64,000 bases of DNA, taken from the NCBI GenBank assembly GCA_031841125.1, contig CM063110.1, positions 10,543,626 through 10,607,625 of the forward strand. The letters run 5' to 3'. The translations under genes were made by a program, and so were the position numbers. The stretch comes from Acanthococcus lagerstroemiae. Taxonomy: Eukaryota; Arthropoda; Insecta; Hemiptera; Eriococcidae. The number at the start of each line of letters is the position of its first letter. Position 1 is the first letter of the stretch. The notes under the pieces are model-generated. The model saw only the letters and a list, made by a program, of their open reading frames with translations, searched no databases and had not been told where the DNA came from. This document shows positions 35,101 through 47,428 of this stretch, piece by piece.

Positions 35101-38100
35101 TAGGTGCTCTTCGTACATGTCCAAAAATGGAAGATGGGTAGCGAGGGGCAACGATTACCCTACGACCTCTTGCCGATCGACCAGTAACATATTTCTCATT
35201 GAAGTGGTCCACTAAATCCAACAATTATTCGATTTCCACGGATTACAAGAAAAAGTTATTCGGGAAATTTGATTCGAGATATTTATTTTCTGGAGGAAAT
35301 CATTCGAGAAATTGTCCTTTGAGAGGAAGGTTCGAGAAAAAGTCATATGTCCAGTAATCCAATACACAGCAGGTATTAACAAGGGTTGAAATTTGAGAAC
35401 GCATAGTCTCTTCAGTCTTTGCTATCGGCATTGTGTTATACCCAGTTTCACTTGAAAACTCATAATAAGTATCTTGTTTTATTGCCATTTTCGGATCTGC
35501 TCGATACGTTTTGCCTCAACCCATGGGCTATCGCATTACGTCTGTTTCTATCAGAATGGCCAGTTAGCGTGATCATTTTATTATGAGATTAATATGGGAA
35601 CACTTTCATTAAGTCACCCTAAATGAGAAACTTGAACTACAAAATCAAACTTATGAACGTCCACATACTTTCACTCTAATTTTAGCTTTAAGTACTTGAA
35701 AATTTCGCTTACTAATTTTATACCTATATTTATCTTTTGTTTCAGGTAAGTGCTTCTAGTTGCCGTTACTTAAGTACCTAAAATCAAATCCTCATGGTAA
35801 GTGATAAATTATTCACCGAGCAGTGCTTGATATTGAATATAATGAATGCTACTGTCAATTGAAATTTGCAGAATTCTAGTTGGTATTTCTTATGTCTCCT
35901 AAGAACATGATCTCTGCGTCGATCTGCAGGAAGTGTTACCGTGTCATCAACTATAGTAAAGTCTACATGAGTCTTACAGAATCATAAATAAAGCTACAAG
36001 AATCCTAAATAAGCCAAGAAGAATCATAAAGAATCTTAAATAAGTAAACGTTATAACAGGTCATGATTTCTTAAATAAGTCTGGAAAAGTCCTGGACGTG
36101 TGTTAAGGAGTTGTAAGTATATTTCTGAGAGAAGCATAGACAGGGTCTTGAGAACTAGTCTCGTGTCTTGGCTCAGTCCTCCCAAGTTTTAGTGGATCTT
36201 AATATTTTGAACGAATTTGAAGAAGTCGCCGGAACTGAAATATGTAAGGTACTTCTTCAGATGGTGTTAGTCGCAGTGTACAACTTCCTTCCATGTGGCA
36301 GGTGTCAGTGCATTGGAATTTTTTGTTCTTTCATTGATGAAGACTGTCATAATCTGGAGACCGAGGACAACCGTTGTCTAAATATTTATCAGACCAAAAC
36401 ACGTTACCTTGGAAATTGTGAAATTTCGTTTCTTTAATACGATCACGAAATATGCGGCGAGGTAGCCAACTATATAAGGTCCAACACGAGAAAAAGTAGC
36501 CGCATAAAACTGAGTGAACTCTGCATGCCGCCTGGGATCTTCAAGAAGCCTGTAACATGAACGAGCATTAGATATATATTCGATCATTTTGAGTTCCACT
36601 CATTTCTGGAAGAAGTAACCGAGGGGAGGCGAACGGGGGGATTTCCTCCATTTTCTTGAGAAAATGTTGGCTCCCTAGTAGAACAGAGAATCTATTGTTA
36701 CCTCTTCCCCCGTCCCCAGCAGTCTGAAAAAAAAAGTTCACTAATGTTCTTTACCCCCTTCCACACACGTGAACCTGGTTGCAAGCCTGTATTGATGTCT
36801 TCAATTTTCACTTACAATCAAAAACTATCAGCGCTGCCCATTGAACAAATCTAGTGTCTCGTTTGGCGTTCTATACTTTTGCATTATTTTACGTCGACTT
36901 TTTCTATATTTATAATGTATTAGTAGCTTGTTAGTATTACCTCTTGGTAAGCAGAAGATGACCAGCATACTTGTTGGAATAACAAGTGTAAAATGTAAGC
37001 GCTGATGAACATAGCAGTGTGGATATTGTCAGAGTCATGCCAATTTTCTTATTTTTACTGATTATGTATAACAGAATCGATCCCATAATCGCTAATTGAA
37101 TGTCTACGGCCACGTAATAGCTGAGTACCAAGCACTGTAAAATTACGATGAACTGTGTTACTAAACGTTATTAGAAGTGGCCAGGTATCTGCTAAAGTTA
37201 TTTGAAAAATGACTAAGCTTTAAAAAGGGCATATGTTTTGAATATGTAGGAAATTGTTTGCCCCCCAAAAGCGGGAAAAACTAGTTGACCGTTTGTAAGA
37301 AGGGGTCTCGTCATATTATTCCTTATTTTTCTCTGCTTCCAGTTTATTTTTCCCCGTAACTTCTGCAGTAGCCATTAATTCAGTTTCATACCTGTTTATC
37401 CGTATTTACTATGTTGTTGATCGCCAGCAAGTTTGTCCACCAGTTCTCTTTACAGTTTTCGACTTCTGTTAGTATTCGATGGTTCCAAAACGGACCTTCT
37501 CCCAAATGGGGTAGGATGTACATCACGAACAGCATTAGCACGCCTAACATCGGAATCATTCTGTCGAATACATTATGCATAATTATACGGCTAATGTCAG
37601 GTATCCATCCATATGTGTATAATTTCAGTCTCTGTCAACTGGGAGAAGCGCCTCAGTTTGCCCCCCTCCATGCTACGCCCATGAACTTCGCTTATGCTAC
37701 GAGATAGCATGTCGGATGCCTCTTACCTGATCCATCTGACGATGAGTGAAAAAATCATGAAAATGACCCCGCCTTTGCGCATCGATGCGAGTCCAAAATG
37801 AAAGGTCATAAATCCACTGATCATGAAGAACAGGTCTACTATGCCGTCGAATACCATGTCCGGACTCCAAGGATTGTAATACTGTAATGGACAATAATTT
37901 AACAATCTCCAATTAGAAACATCTCTGCTCCAAGGTCGAACATCGAGAATAATTTTGTACGCGTAGGCGGAAAAAAGCTCCAGCACCTACCCTGTACAAC
38001 ATCAAAAATGTCCTGAGAAGCGCATCATATTTGCTAGACCTATTTTTCTGGACTTTAGTTGTCCTGTAAATGGCATTTGAATGATGGAAAAGTATTGTTG

Positions 38101-41100
38101 GTTATTTCGGAGGACGTTTCCGAGATAACCGAAGGTCCATGAAGAAATCGATCAAGAGATTCGGAAACGTGTGGAACATGGGATAGTTGACACGCTTCTC
38201 GAGGCACAAAAAAAAAGGTCAAAATGTGTCGCATTTCGCGTAGCGTACCTATACCTACCGTCTCAATTGCTTCGTTTTCACTTGTAGGAGAGCCGACTAG
38301 GTGTAACATTCGGTGAGCGTATATAATCAGACACATGTAAAAACATTTCATTCCATAAATCATGGTGTAAGTATTAGGCTTCACTTCGGTGAGGATGCGA
38401 TAGTTATGGATCACCGAGAAACATTTCAGCAGTCTGTGAGGAAGGTCATTTTTGGCTTTTGCTGCAACATTGAGAACATGTAAGTGAAAACTTTCAACAG
38501 CACTACATGGTTTATGTTCGTTGAGTTGTTCGATGTCCGACGTTTTCTAAGTATATTTTCTCTAACCTTCAGTCCAGAGCTCTACAATATCCAACGCGGT
38601 CGACCATATCACAAGTAGTAGCAGCACCATCAATAGCAGTCTGAAATAGAATTCGAACTTACTACGAGGTATCAACATTGATGACGAATTTCTATATCTC
38701 AATTGAGGGGGGGGGGATTCCGACAGAAGTCGCGTACGGAATTTACGAGTATTTTTTTCAAAACGTTACTCTCTGTAATAAGAAATTTTAATATTTATGG
38801 TTGAAAACAGTTGGCGAATCCAAGAGCCAAACGCTGGAAGGGTCATTCGGAATTTATAAAATTTTTTTTTTGATTTGTATGCCTCGTTTCACTTCTCATC
38901 TTAGGTATTCGAACGAGTTTGAAGGCCTGAAGATTACAGTCGAGTCTAGTCAAGAGTTTACAGTTACCGCTTGAAAGCTAAGAACATTATTGAAGTTTAG
39001 GTTGAAGTTTAGGACGTCAGGACCTCTTAGACCTACTCACTCAGATTCTGTTATGACACCATTAAAGTCAGTCAGGTTCCATATCAGTTGCTGGATGTCA
39101 GCGGTCGCGGTTTCTGACGCGCGAATTTTTAGGACAAGGTTAATCGGGTCTATTGCCGCTTCTTTCCCCTCGATTTGTTGAGTTCGAGTTTTCCTTTTCT
39201 GTGCCCGAGAGTGGGGAGCCGCAGTTCACCTCTTGAGTAAACTGGCCACGACGTGCACACGACCGTCTCAATTTTTCAGATCTGATGGTAACACGTTCTT
39301 TGACTGAAATGCTTCGTTCGGTCGAACTGGCGGGGTAGCAGGACGCGTTATCTTTCCACCTCGATGGATACTTTAGTCACTGTGTTCGCTAGGATGATAG
39401 TGGGGAATATTCGAAAATCACTAGCTTTCCAGCAAGCAAGGATTGCGAAGTGGGCACGTTAACCACTCAGCCACACAATGACTCACTCCATTAAAACTCA
39501 TGAGAATGTGCCAAGACTCACGCAGACTCCTTTATATCTCGCTTAATACTTCGAAACCTTATTCTAACCCTGCTAGAATGCATTTGTTGGATTTACTTGC
39601 TTTCATCAAGACTGAGGACAGACTCGTTAAGGTACTCTAGTGAAACTTACTCAGACCATGTTGGACATATTTAGGCTCGTTTAGGACTCGTTATGGCCAC
39701 TTCAGACTCAGAGACAGTGGAAGTCCAGTTGACCGGGGCCACGTGCATCAGACAGGATTTTTCACCGAGTGCACTGAATTCACATTTTATTTAAAATTCA
39801 ATTTTGTAAAACCTGTCAATGCTTATTGGATGTTTTTTGTGTTTCAATAATATTCATGGGGGGGGGGGTCCAGGGATTCTTTTTAGAAGTTTTGTGTTTG
39901 CACCCAGTGAGAAAATAAAAAATCGCCAGCTCTTTTCATACTCTTCAGAACTCATTTAGATCTCTATTTGAAATCTATTCCATCTCATTTAGCCCCTCCA
40001 GTCAAATATGATGCAACCAGATCCTTGCAGGATTTATTCATATTCTGATGTGTAAAAACTTCGGATCCCACTGGTCTAGAGTCCAGACTATGTTGGAGGC
40101 GTGCGGTGGAGGCCTATGCCCGGAGATGGACGGACAGGGCGGGTTAGCGGCTAATCTGGCCAATAACCTCACTATCAGGCGAAAAATGAAATAAATAAAT
40201 AAATTTGAAAAATAACAGAAATCTACTTACGTGGTATAAAAAAATCCCTGCTCAAAAGGCCTTGGCTCTTTAACTTGGCAGTACTGCGGATCCACTTTCA
40301 GAGTAACATCGATGGAGTTTTGTTTGAATAGAGGGTATAACGTATTATTCAGCGAGTTGGTCAAGTCTGAGTTGGTACAAGACGATGGCGTGCATAAAGC
40401 CCAATAATGTTTCTGTCGGTCGACACGCACCGGCTGCTTTTCATACTGCGAGGCAATAAATCACGTTTGAAAACCGAATATCGAAACATATGAGTTGTCT
40501 CATTTAGTTCCACGTTGAGAAAGAACCTACAAACCATTTTGAGCGTGCTCCATACTGAAGCGTCCTCGTCGGGCCAGTCTGCCCAGAGAGAAGTACTGTA
40601 GCTTGGCTCGACGGCAAACTGGAAATTGAGCGTGGCTTCGACCAGACAATACTGGCCTTTGATGCCGGGGCCTTTGGCCAGCAGACATTCTCGCCAGTTC
40701 CCCGCGTGATAGTTTCTGCCCGAGAATACCCCGATTGTTGGCCATTCTGATGACTCCATCACTGTGGAAACGCGAAACTTTTGAATCGAATTTCGTTTAG
40801 GTTTTAAATCATTGATTTCGCGTTGATTGGGAACAGAATATGTTCATAATTGAAAAAGATCGACGAATGACATTCAAGGAAGATGAGGCAAAGTAGTATA
40901 TCCGGAAAAGGTGTTACTAAAGAACCTATAAATCCAAATACGCGCATGCGCCATATTTTAGCACATGGCATCCAGGGGCAGAATGTGCTTTAATATGGCG
41001 TATGCGCGTACCTGTGCTTATGTGTTCTCTAGCGTTGCTAGCTTGGTGGAGGATAAGGATATTTTGCTAAGTTGATCTTGAAGAGATGCGGTGTGCATTC

Positions 41101-41529
41101 TGTAGAAAGGATAGTGAAAGTGGTACAATTGAGATTGTCCCTTCTCTTTTAAGTGCACAGAATATTCTATGTGCCGGAAGCTCATTATTTAAATATTATG
41201 CAAGCTTGGTACAAACTTCGAATCGCCCAAACTGAATGCTTTTGCAGATACTCCTCGTACGTGTGGACGTCCTTGCTGCACCGACTAGATACTGCAGAAG
41301 TTAAGTTGAAATTTCTCTCCGCTTCTTGAAATAACTGCGAGATCCATTTTCTCGGTATTTGTGTCCTCGTTTCCGCCGATGTCTGCTGCGTGCCTGAGGA
41401 CGTCTTCTCTGCATTCAAGAGCGTGTACCGATCACGTTCTTTGTTTTCCACCTTCATGATATTCTCTAGGGCTAACGCCGTCCCCAACATATACGCAATA
41501 GCGAAGAAAACGCGGAATTTCGCCAACAT
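32189..41529 (-). CDS. nrf-6-like acyltransferase, copy 3 (complete, 13 exons)
   Basis: Exons, in gene order: 41529-41217, 40761-40535, 40445-40231, 38640-38567, 38461-38259, 37881-37727, 37590-37392, 37134-36941, 36549-36408, 32990-32792, 32702-32557, 32479-32376, 32291-32189. The frame is open for 757 codons to TAG 32189-32191, and exon sizes equal those of copy 2 except exon 7 (199 against 235 bases). Domain order is the same: signal peptide (1-20), NRF domain to about 250, then acyltransferase-3 with the conserved YAHR histidine (exon 5), DLFFMISGFM (exon 6), LPHLGEGPFW and CKENWWTN (exon 7). Exons 1, 3 and 4 differ from copy 2 by 0-2 residues each, whereas exons 2 and 5-11 differ by roughly 6-18%. 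This points to a fairly recent tandem duplicate with uneven homogenisation. No stop or frameshift is visible in any exon. Confidence 0.87.
33390..33790. repeat. degenerate AGTCTTGAA-type array (copy 3 intron 9)
   Basis: Counterpart of 15350-15760 in unit 3, kept in position with substitutions. Confidence 0.5.
34492..34628. repeat. 137 bp imperfect hairpin (copy 3 intron 9)
   Basis: Paralogue of 16847-16983. Both arms are kept, with independent substitutions. Confidence 0.8.
34682..35352. mobile_element. MITE-like element with TTCGGG-word ends (unit 3, decayed)
   Basis: Counterpart of 17038-17750. The left cluster is intact but the right cluster is partly lost. Confidence 0.6.
35940..36170. 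repeat. degenerate GAATCTTAAATAAG-type array (copy 3 intron 9)
   Basis: Shortened counterpart of 17865-18210. Confidence 0.5.
37392..37590 (-). CDS. copy 3 exon 7, short form
   Basis: Relative to copy 2, about 209 bp (copy 2 positions 20201-20409) are missing, including the copy 2 acceptor. An AG at 37591-37592 (CATTAG|C) restores the junction in phase, giving SRIIMHNVFDRMIPML. The rest of the exon matches copy 2 except for a few substitutions. The frame would remain intact but lose 12 residues. Confidence 0.72.
39077..39372 (+). repeat. dispersed repeat R1, copy b
   Basis: Paralogue of copy a at the same place in copy 3 intron 3, inherited through the gene duplication. Confidence 0.65.
39432..39480 (-). 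repeat. tRNA-like SINE piece, B box missing (copy 3 intron 3)
   Basis: Truncated counterpart of 23237-23300. It ends where about 1 kb of copy 2 intron (about 22230-23250) has no match in copy 3. Confidence 0.45.
40535..40761 (-). CDS. copy 3 exon 2, unusually diverged NRF exon
   Basis: This exon encodes 75 full codons of the NRF domain (MESSEWPTIGVF...SVWSTLKM). By eye it differs from the copy 2 exon 25022-25248 at about 20 bases and 11 residues, while flanking exons 1 and 3 differ by 2 and 1 residues and the adjacent short intron by only a few bases. At several of these sites copy 3 has the residue of copy 1 (SEWPT, CLLA, GQYC). Confidence 0.8.
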
Positions 41530-42735
41530 TTTGACTGGACGAGTACGACTTCTCGCCTGCCAGCCAACCGAAAAGTGCGATTGAAAAATGTCTGTTGACT
41601 GTAATCGAAATCGTCGGTTAATTCGAGCATGTTTCGGAAAACTAACGGAAAAATTCGTTTTACTTCGATCTTCTTGTACACTGCGAAGACCCCACAATTC
41701 ATCTGAATTTTTTGCAACATTGAACTGGCCGCTTGTTAATCAACTTTTTAACATCAGTATGATGTAGTATCAGTGGAAGAAACTTTTGAAAAAAACTAGT
41801 CCACGAAAGTAGCCGTGCTGCTGTACAATTCGGTATAATGTTTCTTAGTAAACAATTCCTGGTTACAGTCGTGTAAGTTTTTTTTTTTTTTTTTTCTTCC
41901 AAGAAAAAAGAAATTTATATCGAAAGCCTGTTATGATCGAGTGTTTCCTGGTTGTCATCTGTAATAGTGTTGCGAAAGTACTGTTACGATATTCCAATAA
42001 GGACCGACTGACTGGAAATTGTATGAAATGGTCGTAGATGTAGAAGATGAATCTTGGCGTTTTAAGAGTCAGTGCGTTGAACTGAGTCAGTTTAAGACTT
42101 TTAGGTCCTTAAGACCACGTTTGTATATGCGTGTTGTGTAAAAGCTTTTTCGTATCTTCTCTACGTCGCTATTTTTGTTCGAGATTATTGTAGGTAGGTA
42201 GATATTCATTAATGCGCTGAATAAGACCCGAATTTTGACTGGAGGTACAACAAATTACATACTTCCCAAGTCAAAATTTAAAGATAATATGAGGAGTGAT
42301 TTGCCGGAATGCTGTCAACACGTAGGCACTTCTAAATTATTCGACAGCTCCAAAAATTGTCTTCAACTTTTGGTATTTTCCCTCCGATTTCTAACATAAT
42401 GCTGGCCTCAAACTTCGGGGATACGACCTAGAAATTTCATTTTAAATACTAAAATATTTGCGAAAATAGAAGCTAAATAAATTCTAAAATACTACGTTCC
42501 CGAATTGAAATAAGTACCTAATAAATGTGCTTAGTAAGTTTTGGAATGACAAAATACATAACGCAGCGAAATTCTGATTAAAAAATCTTTTTAAAGACGC
42601 ATTTTCCACATTTTTTTGAATTCGAAATTGGTAAGTTCTAGTTAGTTTGAAGGATACAATCTCACACCCCCCCCCCCTTACCTGAGTGAAATCGGAACGG
42701 ACTATCAGTGTTTAAATTCGAATGGGAAAGTATAG
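41530..42735 (-). promoter_or_regulatory. upstream block of copy 3, conserved with copy 2
   Basis: Paralogue of 25994-27195, differing by small indels and scattered substitutions. Contains a poly-T tract near 41878-41895. Beyond 42735 the sequence is unrelated to unit 2, so this marks the right edge of shared sequence in unit 3. Confidence 0.5.
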
Positions 42736-42987
42736 ATATGGTGCAGATGTGCCTCCAATCGCGAAATGTGTAAAAGAACGTTTTTTAATGATATTTTTAT
42801 CTACGATAGTCTATATATGTTTTCATATCTGAGATATTGGAGAGGAGATGAGGAGGCGCTAAGTGTTGCAGAGGAAATGTCCAGCGAAGAGGATCCTAAT
42901 ATCTGGTGGTTTTACAACTTTTCTTGGCATTACAACGACTTTATTAGAGTTAGGTGTTTATTTATCTGACTACAGCTACCGTAACGC

Positions 42988-43536
42988 GGAGTGACTTTGC
43001 TCACTTCTTCCTGTACTTTTAAGTTAAACACGCCCTTCAAAGTGTAAGAATCGGGTTATATTTTTATTAATGTTGATAAGATATTGTGGAACACATCCCC
43101 CGAAGGTTTGTGGTACCCCTATTCCACACATTTTTTTTACAGATTTAGGAAATAAGTGTGCCAAGTGGTACCGCGATGGGGTGGGGTGAATTTGCACATG
43201 TTCATGAATGAGCGGGGAAAAGGTTGTGAATGTAGTGTTATGCATTAAAAGTGCCAAGTAACCGCAACTCAATATACTCTGAATACTGATGTATGGGGGG
43301 GGGGGGGGAATTGCACAAGAAATGTCAACCATGAGAACTGTATTCCAAAAATCATGACTCTTTCCTTGGAAAAGCCAAAACTCCTAATACAGGAACGTGC
43401 TAGGTACGTCCTTGGCATCGCTGAAATGCACAAACATCCATTCGACTTTTTCACGCACTAGCAGTAAGACAGAACATAAAACTTGATCATTTACTGGCTT
43501 GAACAACAAGTAAACAACTGTGAGCAAAGTCACCCC
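42988..43536. mobile_element. about 550 bp MITE with 17 bp inverted ends
   Basis: GGAGTGACTTTGCTCAC (42988-43004) is inverted at 43520-43536 with one mismatch. The interior holds no recognised coding sequence. Confidence 0.7.
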
Positions 43537-43747
43537 TTCCATGTTTTTTCCCAGTTTTTTTCCCTTTTTTTTTTCGTTTATACGTCATTGTGCTGATAAA
43601 CACACCGCATTATTTACTTTTATCATGCCAGCGATCAAATTCTGCGTGTATTGATACCAAACATATACAGTTTCCTTCGATTTTCACTCATTGTTTGAAA
43701 CAAATTCTGTAATGCAATTTTGGTGGTTTTACACGATAGCTACAACT

Positions 43748-44153
43748 GTCCAGAAACTTTTGGACCGGAACATTGGCACATCCGTGCAGAGCAAGCGCAC
43801 TCAGAAAGAATAATGTGGAAGAGTGAATGAGTTGTTATAAAGTTTATTGTGTGTTAATGATAACTAAATCCTCCGTTGTAAATGTATAGCACGTTATTAT
43901 ACCATTCACTCACATCTTACTAGTGTAAGACTGATGGTAGATTGTTTCTCCGTTAGGTTCCAGGAAGTATAAGATTCAGAATTCACAGAGAAGCGACGGA
44001 GATGGCCACTAGTATAATTAAGAAGTATACCCTTTTGTTATCATTACCACACAATAAAATTTATAACAACTCATTCACGCTTTCACATTATTCTTTGTGA
44101 GTGCGCTGGCTCTGCAAGGACGTGCAAATGTTCCTGTCCAAAAGTTTCTGGAC
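43748..44153. mobile_element. 406 bp foldback MITE with 117 bp arms
   Basis: Arms 43748-43864 and 44037-44153 are inverted copies (GTCCAGAAACTTTTGGAC at the outer ends, GTTATCATTA inside). The TCCAGAAACTTTTGGAC-type end resembles Tc1/mariner termini. The target site is not clean. Confidence 0.8.
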
Positions 44154-44528
44154 AACAACATCCTACATTACAACGAGTCACTTGTCAGTGTTGCCACACA
44201 TTCTATTTTTTCCCTCGTGCTCCTAGGAGTACTGAAAACATGGGTAGGCCCAGTCACCCCATGTTACAGTACAATTTAAAAAATGCTAGGTTCAGAAGAC
44301 AGATGGGGAGAGGGCGGATACATTCACTACAGTTTTACTTATTTTTTTTTCTTAAATACGAATGAAACAATTAGAAATGAGTTTCATCATCAGTTAGTAA
44401 TCATTGTACTCTGGTCTTAGGGACCACAATGCTATACTTTGCGGATAAAAGGATTCCTTCGGCCCAAATGTCTGATTTAATTTTTATTCAAGAAAAGACG
44501 TATGTGCATTTTATTATTAATAGAATTA

Positions 44529-44590
44529 CAGTAGACGCCAAATTATCCGCCCTTATTGGGACTGGTGGGGCGGATAACCCGAAAACATGT
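44529..44590. mobile_element. pogo/Tigger-like terminus fragment
   Basis: CAGTAGACGCCAAATTATCC followed by CCCTTATTGGGACTGG and GGCGGATAACCCG, close in style to the end at 16458. One end only. Confidence 0.35.
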
Positions 44591-44599
44591 AATTTTTAT

Positions 44600-47078
44600 C
44601 AAAAAACATTGAGAAATGGGGAAAACAATTTTTATTAAATTAGATATGTTGGGCGGTAAGTTATTTTGTACAAAAACCTCAATATTTAAAATTTAAAAAA
44701 TCGGCAATTTCGGCTTAAAAGACAATACGTAGGGAAAAAAAAGTTATTTCTTTGAAAAGTCTGTAATTTTTGTTTGCTTCTTCATGATTAGTCGCTCTTC
44801 AGTGGCATAATTCCAAACCTGGCGCATAGCAGGAGTTTATAGTAGAGGTGGAAAGAGGAGGTGGTTATCAGGAAAACTATTCTCTGAGGTATCGCAATGG
44901 TTCTTTTTGGACCACTGAATTGCCGAATTCGTTTTTGATATTGTCTTGATTGTGATCCCTACCACTGTAGCACGGTAAGATGCTGTAACCTGGACACTTC
45001 TAAACTGAATATCGGAAATGCAAAGTACGCCGGTATCAAAAGCCAAATATTACAGGAGCAAGGAAACCAAATTTGCAATGCATCCTACCCAATATTAGAA
45101 GAGTGAAAGCAGATGAAAGCAGGTACCTAGCATACTTTGAACCGTTTTACAAACGGCACTTAGCATGGTTAGCATAAAAATAAGGTTAATGAGTTACAGA
45201 AAGCAAATTTCCTTGTGGAAATACGCACCTCTGCGAGCAGTGTTCCCACCCTAATGAACCTTTGTATGCATGTGGGATGTGACTTGGCGTACTTTGGCCC
45301 TTTTAGCATACATGACATTTCCAGCATTCAGTTATGTATCATCTTTGGTGTTGTATTCATCAAATAGATTTTGAAGTCAGTGAATTAATTTTCTATAATT
45401 CAATTTCATAGTGCATTCCTAATACCTTAGGAGGCAGCTATTAACGATAATAATATTTATACAACAAAAACAAAAGGAAAGCAGAAAAAACAAACAAAAA
45501 ACAAACGGAAGAACTGACAGTACTAAAAAGATCAGCTGCGTAATAATAAGAAAAATAACCGAAGAAACAAGAAAAAAATTGAATAAATTGACACGTTTTT
45601 AAAGAGCATATTTTCTGCGGTACTTTTTTTTGTTTGCATTTTGCGTGGACCAGTTTTCGGTAAAAATCGATTGCAAGATCAACAGTCACTTTATAATGAT
45701 CATGTTATGCCTATAGCCTAACTTTAGGCGCTAAGTAGGTACATGCAAGTTTCTTTTCAGAGAAGTTCCCTTATACAATTTGTCAATTCAGTTCTTTAGT
45801 AGGTACACGAATTCAGTTGGCCTAGGCTCAACTACTCATGAAAAGAACTTATGCTTCGGTTCAGCGGTTACCGACTCAGAAGCCAATCGGTTTAGGTCAG
45901 TCGATGGTTATTTTCACTTGGGAGTAGGAGGTTCGGAACGAGTTATTTTTTCTCGTTAATGGTTGAGAAAAGCTCTCATTCTTTTTTTTTGAGGCTCCGA
46001 CATCAATTATTTTATTTAAATTGTCGAAAAAAGACGATAATTTTTGTTGAACCTTCCTCGTGTCGTACCACGTGTTTTTGAAAATTAAGATTGGAAATGT
46101 TAACCTTGTGAGTGAATACGACTGTCCGTCATAACCTGTAATTGGGTCATTAAAAAGTGGTACCCTCGCTGATTCCGGTGTTGATTTTGTCTGTACTTAA
46201 CGTAATGAATAACTCAAAAATTTTACAGATAATCATTTCGAAACAAGAGAATTTCAAACATGGGGAACTTCTCTTTTAAATGTTCCAAATTTTGATGAAC
46301 CGTATACCTCCCAAATAAGCCGGCTAAAATTACGAAAACCGTGCTTAAATACAACCAACTACAAGCCTGGCTAATTTTTTTTTTTTTGTAAATGGGGGTA
46401 GGATTTCGAAGAGAAACGAACAATTTTTTTCATAGAATTGTACTAAAGGGAGCTGAAACTGGAGTTCGAAAGTTTTTGGGAAATGGAATTGCAGAGCTCT
46501 TTCATCTAAAGTCTTAATTTTTTTCTGAATTTTTAGTTTTTAACTCCCGTATGATCAATTGCTTTTTGTTTTTGTCTCTTAGGGTCATATGTATGAAAAT
46601 TCAGTAATTATAACCCTTCAGTGGAAACAAAAATTGCCTTATTTTTCTAGCGGTATAGATCATCTAAATTAATTTAAAAAAAAAAAATGCGGACCTCGCC
46701 ATAAACTTGGGCCTTTTGTGTTGAGAAATCTTTCATCCGATTTATGCGTTTATAAAGTGTCAGAATCCAGTTTACAGTAAAAGTTTTAAATATCAGGTGC
46801 ACTGGTGGGAGAGATATACAATGGAACCAAGCAATAAATTATTTCAAATTTGTTTCAAACGAAAAACTTGATTTTGGAAATTTGGTCTAATAATTTTTCG
46901 ATAGTTGCTCTCGGGGTATCCTAAAAAAATTAGTTTAAAACACTCCTTCACACTGATACAGATTAGCACTGACCCTAGGAGTGGGAATGTAGAATTTTTA
47001 AGATACTTCCTGTTTTAGCGGATTTTGCGGACCCCCGGGGAGGATGCAAATAACCTCCGATCTACTTCTCTGTACGGG
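44600..47078. other. 2.5 kb with no recognised gene
   Basis: AT-rich sequence. Short ORFs on both strands have low-complexity or unfamiliar translations. I see no inverted-repeat element or match to other parts of the window. Confidence 0.5.
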
Positions 47079-47428
47079 TCTATATGAATTCGGCGCAACC
47101 GATTAGGCGCGACAAATAGGGAAGTGAAATGTTTAGGACGCCGAATGAATTAGGCGCGAAATTTGCCAAATATATTTTCATACAAAAAAGAGAGTAATGA
47201 ATACGAATGTAACAAAAACGTAATCCAAAAACGCGCTACGTAGCTCGCAGAAATTCAAGAGGTGTTCTTTAGGGGTTATAATGCTCAACAATGTCGCGCA
47301 ATCGTCTGTCAACACACATGTACTTCTTCTTTAGCAGCGGGGATGCTCTACTTTCGACTTGGTTGTGTTCCAAATAACGACTCTTTTGAGAGAGCTTTAG
47401 CGCCTTTAAAAATTTTCATATTGTGGGG

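Noticed and set aside
42766..42969. Plus-strand ORF of 67 codons upstream of copy 3
   Set aside because: Lies just beyond the unit homology break, with no counterpart upstream of copy 2 and no motif.
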